From Paraglaciecola polaris LMG 21857 (GTDB lineage Bacteria > Pseudomonadota > Gammaproteobacteria > Enterobacterales > Alteromonadaceae), in the NCBI RefSeq assembly GCF_000315055.1, contig NZ_BAER01000017.1, forward strand, positions 248,001 through 312,000: a DNA stretch of 64,000 nucleotides, given 5' to 3'. The notes beneath the pieces were generated by a model. The model had not been told where the DNA came from. It did not search any database and worked only from the letters and a program-made list of their open reading frames with translations. Positions 9,032 through 18,174 of the stretch are shown here, in pieces. A program made the translations under genes and the position numbers. The number at the start of each line of letters is the position of its first letter. Positions within the stretch are counted from its first letter, which is position 1.

Positions 9032-10072
9032 TTAAACCAACATTGATTGCGGATCGATTTCTGGCATCAAGTTTTCGTGCAACTGACCCATGTTGTCTAC
9101 CACATCTTTAGGATCATCAAATAAAGCAATATGGAACATGGCATCACCTTCTTGAACCAAAGGAATGTTCTGCTTACCAATAATGATACCTGAACGATTT
9201 GCTAATAGAGGTTTACTGTAAGCACCCGTAGGACTACAAACATCGGCTAGCAAATCACCGCGTTTAACATAATCTCCCAAGCTTTTTCGATCACGTACTA
9301 TGCCGCTTTCAGGGGCGCGTAACCATGAACTTTTATAGGCAACTAACGGCTCTATTTTTGGCTCAGTACGCCGACGTTTAGAGACCATACCCAAAGACAC
9401 CAACACATTGAAAATCCCTTTTATGCCTGCTCGAATTGAAAGTTCATCAAAGCGCAGCGCTTCACCGGCTTCATAAAGTAGCACCTTAGTACCAGACTCA
9501 TCTGCAGCTTGGCGCAATGAGCCATCACGCAGATCCGAATTAAGCAGAACCGGTACCCCAAATGCGTGGGCCAGTTTAGCTGTTTCCGGATCTTTCAAAT
9601 TAGCCCGAATTTGCGGTAAGTTACTGCGATGAATGGCCCCTGTGTGCAAATCAATGCCGTAATCGCACTTAGACACGATTTCCGTTAAGAACATGTGCGC
9701 TAAGCGAGACGTTAACGAGCCATTTGTTGAGCCTGGGAAACTGCGATTTAAATCACGTCTGTCAGGCATATAACGACTTTGCATCAACATACCGTAAACA
9801 TTGACTATGGGCACGGCGATAACCGTGCCACTGATCAATTTAAACGAAGGCGAATCAAGCAGTCTGCGCACAATTTCAATGCCGTTAAGCTCATCGCCGT
9901 GAATCGCTGCACTGATAAACACGGTAGGACCGTCTTTTTTGGCGCGGATCACCTCAACGGGGATAGACATATCGGTATCTGTATACAAGCGGGCTGCAGA
10001 GAGTTGCAGCTTGACCCGCGTGCCAGGTTTAATTATGTGCTTACCTATTTCCAACGGTGTCCCCGTTACCAT
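9032..10072 (-). CDS. Succinylglutamate desuccinylase/aspartoacylase-family hydrolase
   Basis: A 346-residue zinc carboxypeptidase-fold enzyme of the AstE/AspA group. The metal site is visible as H58 and E61 in AAIHGDELNG, plus H143 in GIDLHTGAIH; a likely catalytic Glu is in LLYEAGEALRF. The C-terminal 100 residues (ESGIVRDRKSLGDYVKRGD and following) form the beta-barrel, lipoyl-like domain usual in these proteins. Family members release an acyl group or amino acid from an amide-linked substrate. It is encoded 2 bases downstream of rimK in the same operon, so its natural substrate may be the product of that ligase, for example a glutamylated peptide or small molecule. That link is inferred from position only. 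Confidence 0.85.
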   Translation of the reverse strand: MVTGTPLEIGKHIIKPGTRVKLQLSAARLYTDTDMSIPVEVIRAKKDGPTVFISAAIHGDELNGIEIVRRLLDSPSFKLISGTVIAVPIVNVYGMLMQSRYMPDRRDLNRSFPGSTNGSLTSRLAHMFLTEIVSKCDYGIDLHTGAIHRSNLPQIRANLKDPETAKLAHAFGVPVLLNSDLRDGSLRQAADESGTKVLLYEAGEALRFDELSIRAGIKGIFNVLVSLGMVSKRRRTEPKIEPLVAYKSSWLRAPESGIVRDRKSLGDYVKRGDLLADVCSPTGAYSKPLLANRSGIIIGKQNIPLVQEGDAMFHIALFDDPKDVVDNMGQLHENLMPEIDPQSMLV

Positions 10073-10074
10073 AA

Positions 10075-10986
10075 CTAACCATTGCCTCGTGTTTTGGTGC
10101 TGTGAGGCTTAGATTTTTTATTCTCGATAAACTCGATAATCATGTTCGCCACATCTTTTGAGGTCGCCGCCTCTATGCCTTCTAAACCGGGTGATGAGTT
10201 AACTTCCATTACCACAGGGCCATGACTCGAGCGCAATAAATCTACGCCGCACACATTCAGTCCCATCGCCCCTGCTGCTGCAACAGCCGTTGCGCGCTCT
10301 ACCGAAGTAAGCTTAACTAATGTGGCGCTGCCGCCACGATGTAGGTTTGAACGGAACTCACCAGGTGCTCCTTGGCGCTTCATTGCTGCAACAACTTTAC
10401 CACCAACCACGAAACAGCGAATATCCGCGCCGCCCGCTTCTTTGATGTATTCTTGAACTAATATGTTGGCTTTTATGCCCATAAACGCTTCGATTATACC
10501 TTCTGCGGCTTTGTTGGTATCTGCTAACACCACACCAATACCCTGGGTGCCTTCAAGTAGCTTGATCACAACTGGGGCGCCGCCCACATTGCTGATCAAA
10601 TCCTTAATGTTATCAGGACTGTGAGCAAAGCCAGTACGAGGTAAACCAATACCTTTGCGTGACAACAACTGCATAGAACGCAACTTATCTCGTGAACGAC
10701 TGATGGCAACCGATTCGTTGACACTAAAGCTTCCCATCATTTCAAATTGACGCACCACAGCCGTACCGTAAAACGTAACCGATGCACCGATGCGCGGAAT
10801 AATCGCATCATATTGTGGTAACGGTTCACCGTGGAAACGAACAGACGGCTTGTTGCTTGATATGTCCATGTAACAATGAAGCGTATCTATGATGTCAACT
10901 TCATGGCCACGGGCGATTGCCGCCTCTTCTAAACGACGGGTGGAATAAAGCTTTTTGTTGCGAGATAAAATGGCGATTTTCATCAT
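10075..10986 (-). CDS. rimK: RimK-family ATP-grasp glutamate ligase
   Basis: A 303-residue protein, nearly the length of E. coli RimK (300). It opens [20 protein letters not shown], closely matching the known enzyme, and keeps [11 protein letters not shown], the ATP-grasp loop [10 protein letters not shown] (about 145-155), [19 protein letters not shown] and the metal-binding end [14 protein letters not shown]. RimK adds glutamate residues to the C-terminus of ribosomal protein S6 using ATP. Two adjacent ATG codons (10986 and 10983) are possible starts, with only a weak AGAAG ahead of them. It is first in a two-gene operon with an AstE-type hydrolase and is transcribed divergently from the gene at 11182. 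Confidence 0.9.
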   Translation of the reverse strand: MMKIAILSRNKKLYSTRRLEEAAIARGHEVDIIDTLHCYMDISSNKPSVRFHGEPLPQYDAIIPRIGASVTFYGTAVVRQFEMMGSFSVNESVAISRSRDKLRSMQLLSRKGIGLPRTGFAHSPDNIKDLISNVGGAPVVIKLLEGTQGIGVVLADTNKAAEGIIEAFMGIKANILVQEYIKEAGGADIRCFVVGGKVVAAMKRQGAPGEFRSNLHRGGSATLVKLTSVERATAVAAAGAMGLNVCGVDLLRSSHGPVVMEVNSSPGLEGIEAATSKDVANMIIEFIENKKSKPHSTKTRGNG

Positions 10987-11181
10987 TTTTTCTTCTATGA
11001 GTGAATGAATTTAATAGACGTAGTAATACCGCTAAAAGTCACCGAATGTAAAACTAATTATGTAAAATCGTACTTTACCCGCAAATTCGGTTATTTAGTT
11101 AGGGATTGCTTGCTTCAATCTAAGTGCAATGTGTTATTTTGCAACACTAATGAGCAAGTAAACCAGTCAACATTTACCTAG

Positions 11182-11910
11182 ATGAAAACACCGCGACTAT
11201 TCATAAGCCCTTTGTTCGGCGCCCTAATCTTTATCCTTGTCACAAGCATAGGGACGAACGCGCAACAACCGGTCGGGTCAAAAGCCATAACGCCTGTTGT
11301 ACCTGACACATTTAAACCGCAATTTTTAATTACTTATGTGGATTACCCAGGTGCAGAGCCTTACCTAGAGGTGATTAAGGAAATTTACACCAAGCTTGGA
11401 TTTAACGTTCATACCCTTCCAGCGCCTGCATTACGGGGATTAGCGTTTTTAAGCGAGGAGCAAGTCGACGCAGATGCATTTAGATTGGGCCGGGTGGCAA
11501 CGAAATTCGACAATGTTATTCTGCTAAAGCCTGAGCTTATTCGTGCCATGCTGGTGTTACTTTGCCGTCCCGAGGTAAGTTGTGATCAAGCTGCACTCAT
11601 CAATAGCCAAAATACCATACTCACTAATGAGCGAGCATTGATGTATTTACAGGATGTGGATATTCACGCAACACTTTTGAAAAAAGAAGTCATCAAAGAC
11701 ACGGTGAACATGCTTAGAACGAAGCAGGTCAGCTATGCCACTTATATGTTTGATGAAAGAGAAATTATTCCAGATGACATGCAAGTGCTGAAATTACGCA
11801 GTATTTTCTTGTACCACCTTGTTCAGAAAAAGCATGCTGCTTTAGTGCCTCTAATCGAGCAAAAATTACGTATTAAGCGGGCCGCCCTAGACCGTAAATT
11901 TGCTCACTGA
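11182..11910 (+). CDS. Secreted protein resembling a periplasmic solute-binding fold
   Basis: A 242-residue protein with an N-terminal signal segment (about 1-28, ending GTNAQ). The mature part contains VIKEIYTKLGFNVHTLPAPA and, a little later, EEQVDADAFRLGRV, which recall the first lobe of type-2 periplasmic binding proteins found in marine Alteromonadales as orphan sensors or scavengers. A single Cys pair (CRPEVSC, about 130-137) may form a disulphide. No transporter or histidine kinase lies next to it. The gene is monocistronic and converges on the GMC oxidoreductase gene. Ligand unknown; the fold assignment is tentative. Confidence 0.7.
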   Translation: MKTPRLFISPLFGALIFILVTSIGTNAQQPVGSKAITPVVPDTFKPQFLITYVDYPGAEPYLEVIKEIYTKLGFNVHTLPAPALRGLAFLSEEQVDADAFRLGRVATKFDNVILLKPELIRAMLVLLCRPEVSCDQAALINSQNTILTNERALMYLQDVDIHATLLKKEVIKDTVNMLRTKQVSYATYMFDEREIIPDDMQVLKLRSIFLYHLVQKKHAALVPLIEQKLRIKRAALDRKFAH

Positions 11911-11926
11911 ATATTTTAACGCTGCT

Positions 11927-13543
11927 CTAGTTATATTGCTGCTTAATAAAATCTGCCGCTCGCTCGGCAATCATAATCGTCGGCGCATTAGTATTGCCAC
12001 CAACCAAACTTGGCATAACGGAAGCATCAACCACCCGTAAACCTGAAATGCCTATAACCTTAAGCTCACTATCTACCACCGCCATTTCATCTGTCTCACT
12101 GCCCATTTTACACGTGCCTATGGGGTGATAAATGGTTTGCGCATTTTCTCGCAAGAAAGCCAACAATTGCTCGTCTGATTGTTTATCCCCTCCTGGTAGC
12201 TGCTCGGTCCCTTGGTACTGCTTAAAACCTTGGGACTGTAAAATTGCCCGGCCTTGACGAATGCCGTCAATCATCACTTTTTGATCATCAGGATGAGTTA
12301 AGTACTGGGGATCAATCACCGCAGGTTGCGCGGGGTCTGCTGAGCCCAGAGTTATTGTACCGCGACTTTTAGGATACAAATAACACACATGAACGCCAAA
12401 ACCATATCCGAAAGCAGTTTGTCGTCCATGGTCGAGCAGAGTAGCCGGTAAAAAGTGATACTGAATATCAGGCAATGCTGCTGCAAACTGGCTTTTTACA
12501 AAGCCCCCCGCCTCGGCAATATTAGAAGAAAAAATATCATTGCGCTTACGCCAATAACGAAAGGCGGCTTGAATATAACGTGGTAATTTACCCAAAGAAA
12601 TGGCGTAGCTCTGCTTGGTAACACAGTGATATTGTATGATGGCATCTAGGTGATCTTGCAGATTCTGCCCTACGCCCGGCAAATCAATGGCGAGGCGAAT
12701 ATCATTCTCAGTCAAATGCTGTTTGGGGCCAATACCTGACAACATGAGTAATTGAGGCGAATTCACCGTACCGGTACATACCAACACTTCTTTGGACCCA
12801 TGAATAATCTGTGATTGGCCATTTATCTTCAGTGCTACGCCTGTGGCGCGCTCTTCTTCAATGATAACTTTTTCCACTAAGGCGTCTGTGATCAAAGTGA
12901 AATTTGCCCGGCGTTGTGCCAAAACCAGATAGCCCTTGGCGGTAGAGCAGCGTTGACCGTCCTTTTGCGTCACTTGGTATAAACCAAGCCCTTCGTGCTG
13001 AGTACCATTAAAATCTTCACTTATGGGCAATCCCACATCCGTAGCTGCATCCACAAAGGTCTGTGACATGGGGTTAACATAACGTAAATCATCAACACAT
13101 AGCGGTCCATCAACACCATGATGTGCATCACTGCCACGTTGCTGATCTTGTGATTTTTTAAAATAGGGTAATACCGCATCCCAGTCCCAACCTTGTGCAC
13201 CTTGCTGGGCCCAATTATCATAGTCTTCGGGCACGCCGCGCACGTAGCACATGGCATTGACTGCACTTGAGCCGCCTAAGGTTTTTCCTCTAGGCCAGTA
13301 CAATTGACGATTATTTAATTGGGGCTGAGCAGCCGTAGTGTAATTCCAATTGATATTTTTAAAACGGGAAAGCAGTGATAAGCCAAAAGGAATATGAATA
13401 AGCGGATTGCTGTCTTGACCACCCGCTTCAATAAGACATACGCGAAATTGGCTATTTTCCGATAAGCGTGCCGCTAATACACAACCAGCGGAGCCAGCCC
13501 CAACAATAATAAAATCGAAAGAGTCAGGCTGAGCTGATGACAT
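11927..13543 (-). CDS. GMC-family flavin oxidoreductase (choline/alcohol dehydrogenase-like)
   Basis: A 538-residue FAD enzyme. The dinucleotide-binding motif FIIVGAGSAGCVLAARLSE starts at about residue 10. GMC signature 1 is in WPRGKTLGGSSAVNAMCYVRG, and signature 2 (GTVNSPQLLMLSGIGP) is present at about 255-270. The catalytic His is in IYHPIGTCKMG and the partner Asn in VGGNTNAPTIMIAERAADFI. Enzymes of this size and sequence oxidise alcohols or choline to aldehydes. The ATG at 13543 follows GGAAG and is preferred over an in-frame start 12 codons upstream. No betaine aldehyde dehydrogenase is adjacent, so a role as a general alcohol dehydrogenase (AlkJ-like) is as likely as choline oxidation. 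Confidence 0.9.
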   Translation of the reverse strand: MSSAQPDSFDFIIVGAGSAGCVLAARLSENSQFRVCLIEAGGQDSNPLIHIPFGLSLLSRFKNINWNYTTAAQPQLNNRQLYWPRGKTLGGSSAVNAMCYVRGVPEDYDNWAQQGAQGWDWDAVLPYFKKSQDQQRGSDAHHGVDGPLCVDDLRYVNPMSQTFVDAATDVGLPISEDFNGTQHEGLGLYQVTQKDGQRCSTAKGYLVLAQRRANFTLITDALVEKVIIEEERATGVALKINGQSQIIHGSKEVLVCTGTVNSPQLLMLSGIGPKQHLTENDIRLAIDLPGVGQNLQDHLDAIIQYHCVTKQSYAISLGKLPRYIQAAFRYWRKRNDIFSSNIAEAGGFVKSQFAAALPDIQYHFLPATLLDHGRQTAFGYGFGVHVCYLYPKSRGTITLGSADPAQPAVIDPQYLTHPDDQKVMIDGIRQGRAILQSQGFKQYQGTEQLPGGDKQSDEQLLAFLRENAQTIYHPIGTCKMGSETDEMAVVDSELKVIGISGLRVVDASVMPSLVGGNTNAPTIMIAERAADFIKQQYN

Positions 13544-13945
13544 AATGTAGGCTTCCAGATGTAGTGATGCAGTTCCCATCTGGTAAAATGGGAACCAGAA
13601 TATATTTATATCTTAAGCAGAATGGCGTTTGAAAAGGCGTCGAGGCAAATTCGCCTTCTTGTTGTGCTTTTATTACCTCGACTATTCCGCCGCTACTTGG
13701 CTCATTACGCTCGCCAAGCCAACGCAATGTAAACCAATTGTTAATGATTGTCAGCATTTTTTTACATAAATGATTGTTTTATTTGACTATTCACAACCCA
13801 ATTAGATACTCATAAACAAAACTAATACATCATTTCTCACAGTATGGGGTTTTTCATCGGTCTAATGAATAGGGTATTATCTAGCGCTAATACGCGCCAA
13901 AGACGTATCCACAATAACGAAAAACGACAATTATCAGGGTAAAAA
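13544..13945. other. Divergent intergenic region with a possible promoter
   Basis: About 400 bases between two divergent genes. A sigma-70-like pair, TTGACT (13783-13788) and GATACT (13805-13810) with a 16-base spacer, could drive the downstream peptidase with a leader of about 135 bases. This is a weak match. No gene was recognised. Confidence 0.35.
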
Positions 13946-16120
13946 ATGAAAATAACGTTAATAGCCGTTGGCATCAGTGCCATATTAATGGGCTGTACCA
14001 ATGCCAGTAATTCTTCTAATCCGCTATCACCGATAAGTGAAGCCGCTACCGCGAGTACTCAATTACAACGTATGAATATCTCCTATCCACAAACCTTCAA
14101 AGGCGACGTTAAGGACAATTATTTTGGTACCCAAGTGGCGGATCCTTACCGATGGTTAGAGGACGATATGAGCAGCGAAACCGGCCAGTGGGTAAAAGCA
14201 GAAAACGCCGTTACGCAAGCCTATTTGGCTCAAGTTCCGTCTCGGGATAAGCTCAAAGAACGTCTTAAAGTATTACTTGATTATGAAAAAGTCAGTGCGC
14301 CATTCAAAGAAGGCAAGTATACCTACTTCTTTAAAAATGACGGTCTACAAAACCAAGCTGTACTGTACCGCCAAATAGGCGATGAGGAAGCCCAGGTATT
14401 TCTCGACCCTAATACGTTCAGCGATGACGGCACCACCTCGTTAGCAGGCTTAGACTTTTCGAAAGATGGCAGCCTAGTCACCTATATGATTTCAGAAGGC
14501 GGCAGTGATTGGCGTAAAGCCATCACCATCAATGTTGAAACGAAACAAACCGTCAGTGAAACATTAAAAGACATCAAATTCAGCGGCATTTCATGGCTTG
14601 GTAACCAGGGTTTTTATTATTCCAGCTATGACAAGCCACAAGGCAGCGAATTGTCTGCGAAAACAGATCAACACAAGCTGTATTTCCATCGTTTAGATCA
14701 CAAGCAAACTGAAGACACGCTAGTATTTGGCGGCACTGACGAACAAAAGAACCGTTATGTGTCTGGTGAGGTCACCGAAGACAATCAGTATTTACTTATC
14801 AGCGCAGCCGTGTCGACGTCAGGCAACAAGCTTTATTTGCAAGACTTAAGCAAGCCTGATAGCCCACTTGTCACCATACTAGATAACACAGATTCTGATA
14901 CGCACCTGCTGGATAACGAAGGCAGTAAATTACTATTGGTCACAAACCTAGATGCGCCTAATAAACGTGTCATATCTGTTGATGCGCGTCACCCCCAGCC
15001 TAAAAATTGGCAAGACTTTATTGCACAAACTGACAACGTGTTAGATGTATCAACCGGCGGAGGCGTTATTTTTGCCAGCTACATGGTCGATGCGATTTCC
15101 AACGTTAAGCAGTTAGATAAAAATGGCAAACTGATCCGTGAAGTCAGCTTACCCGGCGTCGGCACAGCCAGCGGTTTTGATGGTAAAAAAGATCAGCAAA
15201 CCTTGTATTACAGCTTTACTAACTACAAAACCCCCAGCACCATCTTTAGTCTAGATGTGCAAAGCGGTAAATCATCTGTGTACTTGGAATCAAAAGCTAA
15301 GTTCGACAGCGACGCCTATGAGTCAAAACAAGTCTTTTATACCTCAAAAGACGGCACCAAAGTGCCTATGATCATTACCCATAAAAAAGGCCTTAAACTT
15401 GATGGCAGCAATCCCACCATGCTTTACGGATATGGCGGTTTTAATATCAGCTTACAGCCTGCATTTAGCAGTACTAATGCAGCTTGGTTAGAGCAAGGCG
15501 GGGTATACGCAGTGCCAAATTTACGCGGTGGTGGCGAATACGGCAAAGCATGGCATGACGCAGGCACTAAGTTGCAAAAGCAAAACGTTTTTGATGACTT
15601 TATCGCAGCAGCTGAATACTTAATTGCAAAAAATTACACTAGCCCAGACTACCTTGCTATTCGTGGTGGCTCTAACGGTGGTCTACTCGTCGGCGCAACT
15701 ATGCTCCAGCGCCCAGATTTGTTCAAAGTCGCGTTACCTGCGGTAGGCGTGTTGGACATGTTGCGTTATCACACCTTTACCGCCGGTGCGGGCTGGGCTT
15801 ATGACTATGGCACAGCGCAAGATAGCAAAAAAATGTTCGATTACCTGATGACATATTCACCGGTACAAAACGTGCGTGAAGGGGTTAACTACCCGGCCAC
15901 GCTTATCACCACAGGTGATCATGACGACCGCGTGGTACCCGCTCACTCGTTTAAGTTTGCTGCTGAGTTACAGGCCAAAAATACTGGCCCTAACCCTATG
16001 CTGATCCGCATTGAAACCAATGCAGGCCATGGCGCAGGCACCCCTATCAGTAAAACCATTGATCAATATGCCGATATTTTCGGTTTCACTTTGTTCAATA
16101 TGGGTATCAAGGTAAAATAA
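13946..16120 (+). CDS. Prolyl oligopeptidase (S9A), predicted lipoprotein
   Basis: A 724-residue serine peptidase. The N-terminus is a lipoprotein signal (lipobox ILMGC at about 13-17), so it is probably anchored to an envelope membrane. A beta-propeller (about 115-470) is followed by the alpha/beta-hydrolase domain: nucleophile Ser in [11 protein letters not shown] (about 575), Asp in [12 protein letters not shown] (about 657) and His in NAGHGAG (about 693). S9A enzymes cut short peptides after proline. The ribosome site is AGGGT before the ATG. It stands alone with its own terminator and is one of three peptide-degrading enzymes in the region to 21.8 kb. Confidence 0.93.
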   Translation: MKITLIAVGISAILMGCTNASNSSNPLSPISEAATASTQLQRMNISYPQTFKGDVKDNYFGTQVADPYRWLEDDMSSETGQWVKAENAVTQAYLAQVPSRDKLKERLKVLLDYEKVSAPFKEGKYTYFFKNDGLQNQAVLYRQIGDEEAQVFLDPNTFSDDGTTSLAGLDFSKDGSLVTYMISEGGSDWRKAITINVETKQTVSETLKDIKFSGISWLGNQGFYYSSYDKPQGSELSAKTDQHKLYFHRLDHKQTEDTLVFGGTDEQKNRYVSGEVTEDNQYLLISAAVSTSGNKLYLQDLSKPDSPLVTILDNTDSDTHLLDNEGSKLLLVTNLDAPNKRVISVDARHPQPKNWQDFIAQTDNVLDVSTGGGVIFASYMVDAISNVKQLDKNGKLIREVSLPGVGTASGFDGKKDQQTLYYSFTNYKTPSTIFSLDVQSGKSSVYLESKAKFDSDAYESKQVFYTSKDGTKVPMIITHKKGLKLDGSNPTMLYGYGGFNISLQPAFSSTNAAWLEQGGVYAVPNLRGGGEYGKAWHDAGTKLQKQNVFDDFIAAAEYLIAKNYTSPDYLAIRGGSNGGLLVGATMLQRPDLFKVALPAVGVLDMLRYHTFTAGAGWAYDYGTAQDSKKMFDYLMTYSPVQNVREGVNYPATLITTGDHDDRVVPAHSFKFAAELQAKNTGPNPMLIRIETNAGHGAGTPISKTIDQYADIFGFTLFNMGIKVK

Positions 16121-16182
16121 AATACGCTAGAAAAGTGCAATGCGTCACCGTGCATCCAGTGTGTTCACTCAGTGCACGTAAC

Positions 16183-16220
16183 CAAGACAAGAGCGAATAT
16201 ACACTCTTGTCTTGTCTTTT
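16183..16220 (+). terminator. Rho-independent terminator after the S9A peptidase gene
   Basis: An 11-bp perfect stem (CAAGACAAGAG / CTCTTGTCTTG) with a 10-base loop, followed by TCTTTT on the plus strand. Confidence 0.8.
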
Positions 16221-16287
16221 GCGGCGACTCATCATCGCCTAACGATAGTCAGATTTATCACGCCAACCTATTTTCACGGAGAGCAAC

Positions 16288-16890
16288 ATGACCCAAGCCG
16301 CTTATGAGCAAGCTGTTAATTTGATCGATAGCGCAAATAGCGAAGACCCAAATATCGAGCAAGCCGAGGGGAAAGAATGGCCAAAAGAGCTGTTGTACAG
16401 CCTGCGTATGTCAAATATGTTGGAGCGTTACAGAAGTGATGCTGATCATGTGGTCAAACTTGCCATTCGAGGCCAACATATCCAGCGCTGGCAGTCACCT
16501 CGTAGTGCTTACCCGATGGATCGTCAGGGCTATCACAAATGGCGTAGTGATCTTTACCGCTTTCACGCTGACAAGGTGGCAAACCTTATGACCCAAGCCG
16601 GGTTTAACGAGCACGATATTGAGCGGGCTAAAAAAGCCGTTGCCAAAGTTGCCATTAAATCAAACCCGGATACTCAATTACTTGAGGACGTTGTGGGCTT
16701 GGTCTTTATCGAACATTATATGTTGGCTTTTGCTGCAAAACACCCTGAATATACTGAGCAAAAATGGATTGATATTATCCGTAAGACTTGGGCAAAAATG
16801 TCTGATGATGCCCATGTTTTTGTATTAGCAGGAAAAATAGCCTTGCCCGAGTCATTAACCCCGGTAATTTTAAAAGCCGTACAGGCATAA
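16288..16890 (+). CDS. DUF4202 family protein
   Basis: A 200-residue soluble protein with no signal or membrane segment. Its length and its motifs match DUF4202: YSLRMSNMLERY, LAIRGQHIQRWQSPRSAYP, YHKWRSDLYRFH and VVGLVFIEHYML. Conserved His, Arg and Glu residues in these segments suggest a metal-binding helical fold resembling HD-domain proteins, but no activity is established to my knowledge. GGAGAG sits at the right distance before the ATG. It is monocistronic and converges with the AEC transporter gene, only 6 bases away. Confidence 0.82.
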   Translation: MTQAAYEQAVNLIDSANSEDPNIEQAEGKEWPKELLYSLRMSNMLERYRSDADHVVKLAIRGQHIQRWQSPRSAYPMDRQGYHKWRSDLYRFHADKVANLMTQAGFNEHDIERAKKAVAKVAIKSNPDTQLLEDVVGLVFIEHYMLAFAAKHPEYTEQKWIDIIRKTWAKMSDDAHVFVLAGKIALPESLTPVILKAVQA

Positions 16891-16896
16891 GCGTGT

Positions 16897-17835
16897 TCAA
16901 ACCCACCCTAGGTAGTGCAGTAAAAACAGTCCGAGAGTCGTGCTAAACATAGACAACAAAGTAGTACCGGCAATAATTGCGGCGGTTAGATGATGATCGC
17001 CGCCAATAGCTCGTATCATTGGATAGGCAGCGGCGGCTGTGGGTGTCGCCATCATGATATACAACACACCTAATTCTTCATTTCTCAAACCACATAAATA
17101 GCCGATGACCGTTGTCACCAGTGGGATAAACACTATCTTGCTGGCAATGGCAATATAAAGCAGTTTTGACGCCTTAAACTCTTGTAATCGAATAGACGCC
17201 CCCACACAAAGTAACGCTAACGGTAGAGTCATCTGTGCCAAATAACTACCCGATTCATACAATAAATCTGGCAGCTGAATCGGCACAAGTGCCACAATGA
17301 TGGCTAATACAATCGCAATAGCTAACGGGTTTTTCAACACACTTAACGCTACCAACTTCATCGAAACGGAAGTTGATTGGTGGTAATACAGAGTCAAAAT
17401 TGAGTACACGTTATACAAGATAACAATAGCCGCTAAGTACATGGACGCCAGCGCTTGAGCCGGCTCCCCAAATGCACTGACTGACAACGCCAAACCGATT
17501 ATGGCCATATTGCCGCGGCACGCCCCTTGTGCAAACGCCCCCCGGGCGTCTTGCTGCTTAATCTTTAACGCTAATAGGTTAAACACTAAAAATGTGAGCG
17601 TAGTGGCAACCGCTGCAAAACCCAATAAGTAGCTAGGTGTAGTAACACTTAAGTCAGTTTTAGCGATATTTACGAACAACAAACATGGCAAGGTGACGTT
17701 AAAGACTAATCGAGAGCCGACAATAGCAAACTCTTCGTTTATCCAGCGGATACGCTTAAATACGATCCCCAGCACGATCAATAGACTGATGGGCAAGGTG
17801 ACTTCTATTGCGAACAGCAATGATTGAATAGGCAT
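16897..17835 (-). CDS. AEC (auxin efflux carrier) family transporter
   Basis: A 312-residue membrane protein with about ten hydrophobic segments in two halves of five, the layout of the AEC family (PF03547). Familiar sequences are FNVTLPCLLFVNIAKTDL in the first half, GNMAIIGLALSVSAFG near the middle, LPLALLCVGASI opening the second half and MMATPTAAAAYPM near the end. Bacterial members carry carboxylates such as malate or malonate, or other small anions. It has no neighbours in its operon to hint at a substrate. Confidence 0.9.
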   Translation of the reverse strand: MPIQSLLFAIEVTLPISLLIVLGIVFKRIRWINEEFAIVGSRLVFNVTLPCLLFVNIAKTDLSVTTPSYLLGFAAVATTLTFLVFNLLALKIKQQDARGAFAQGACRGNMAIIGLALSVSAFGEPAQALASMYLAAIVILYNVYSILTLYYHQSTSVSMKLVALSVLKNPLAIAIVLAIIVALVPIQLPDLLYESGSYLAQMTLPLALLCVGASIRLQEFKASKLLYIAIASKIVFIPLVTTVIGYLCGLRNEELGVLYIMMATPTAAAAYPMIRAIGGDHHLTAAIIAGTTLLSMFSTTLGLFLLHYLGWV

Positions 17836-18174
17836 GGTGAAATTAATGGCTTCCTGAATGAACCTAAGCGCTAGAACGCAACGTGTTTAAAATATGCTAT
17901 CACAGGGTAAAGTCTATTTTTCACTGTTGCAACGGCATCCCAACACAACCCTCTTAAAAACAGCACTTTAACAAAAGTATGTACCGTCAGACACACTTGT
18001 TACAAATACTCGCAAAATACTCAGATAATTTGCGACAAAGCCCATGATTACTAGGCCTGATGGGATTGTGGGCGCTACCAGAGGCTTGCTAAAGTAGCCG
18101 GGTCATATATGCCTAGTAAATTTCCTATTTTGCCCCTTCTTGGGCATGGCATATCACTAATTTATGGAGTTCTA
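17836..18174. other. Divergent intergenic region, no gene recognised
   Basis: About 340 bases between the AEC transporter and M3 peptidase genes. It must hold promoters for both. An in-frame extension of the peptidase back to 18109 is possible but has no lipoprotein logic and no ribosome site. Confidence 0.5.
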
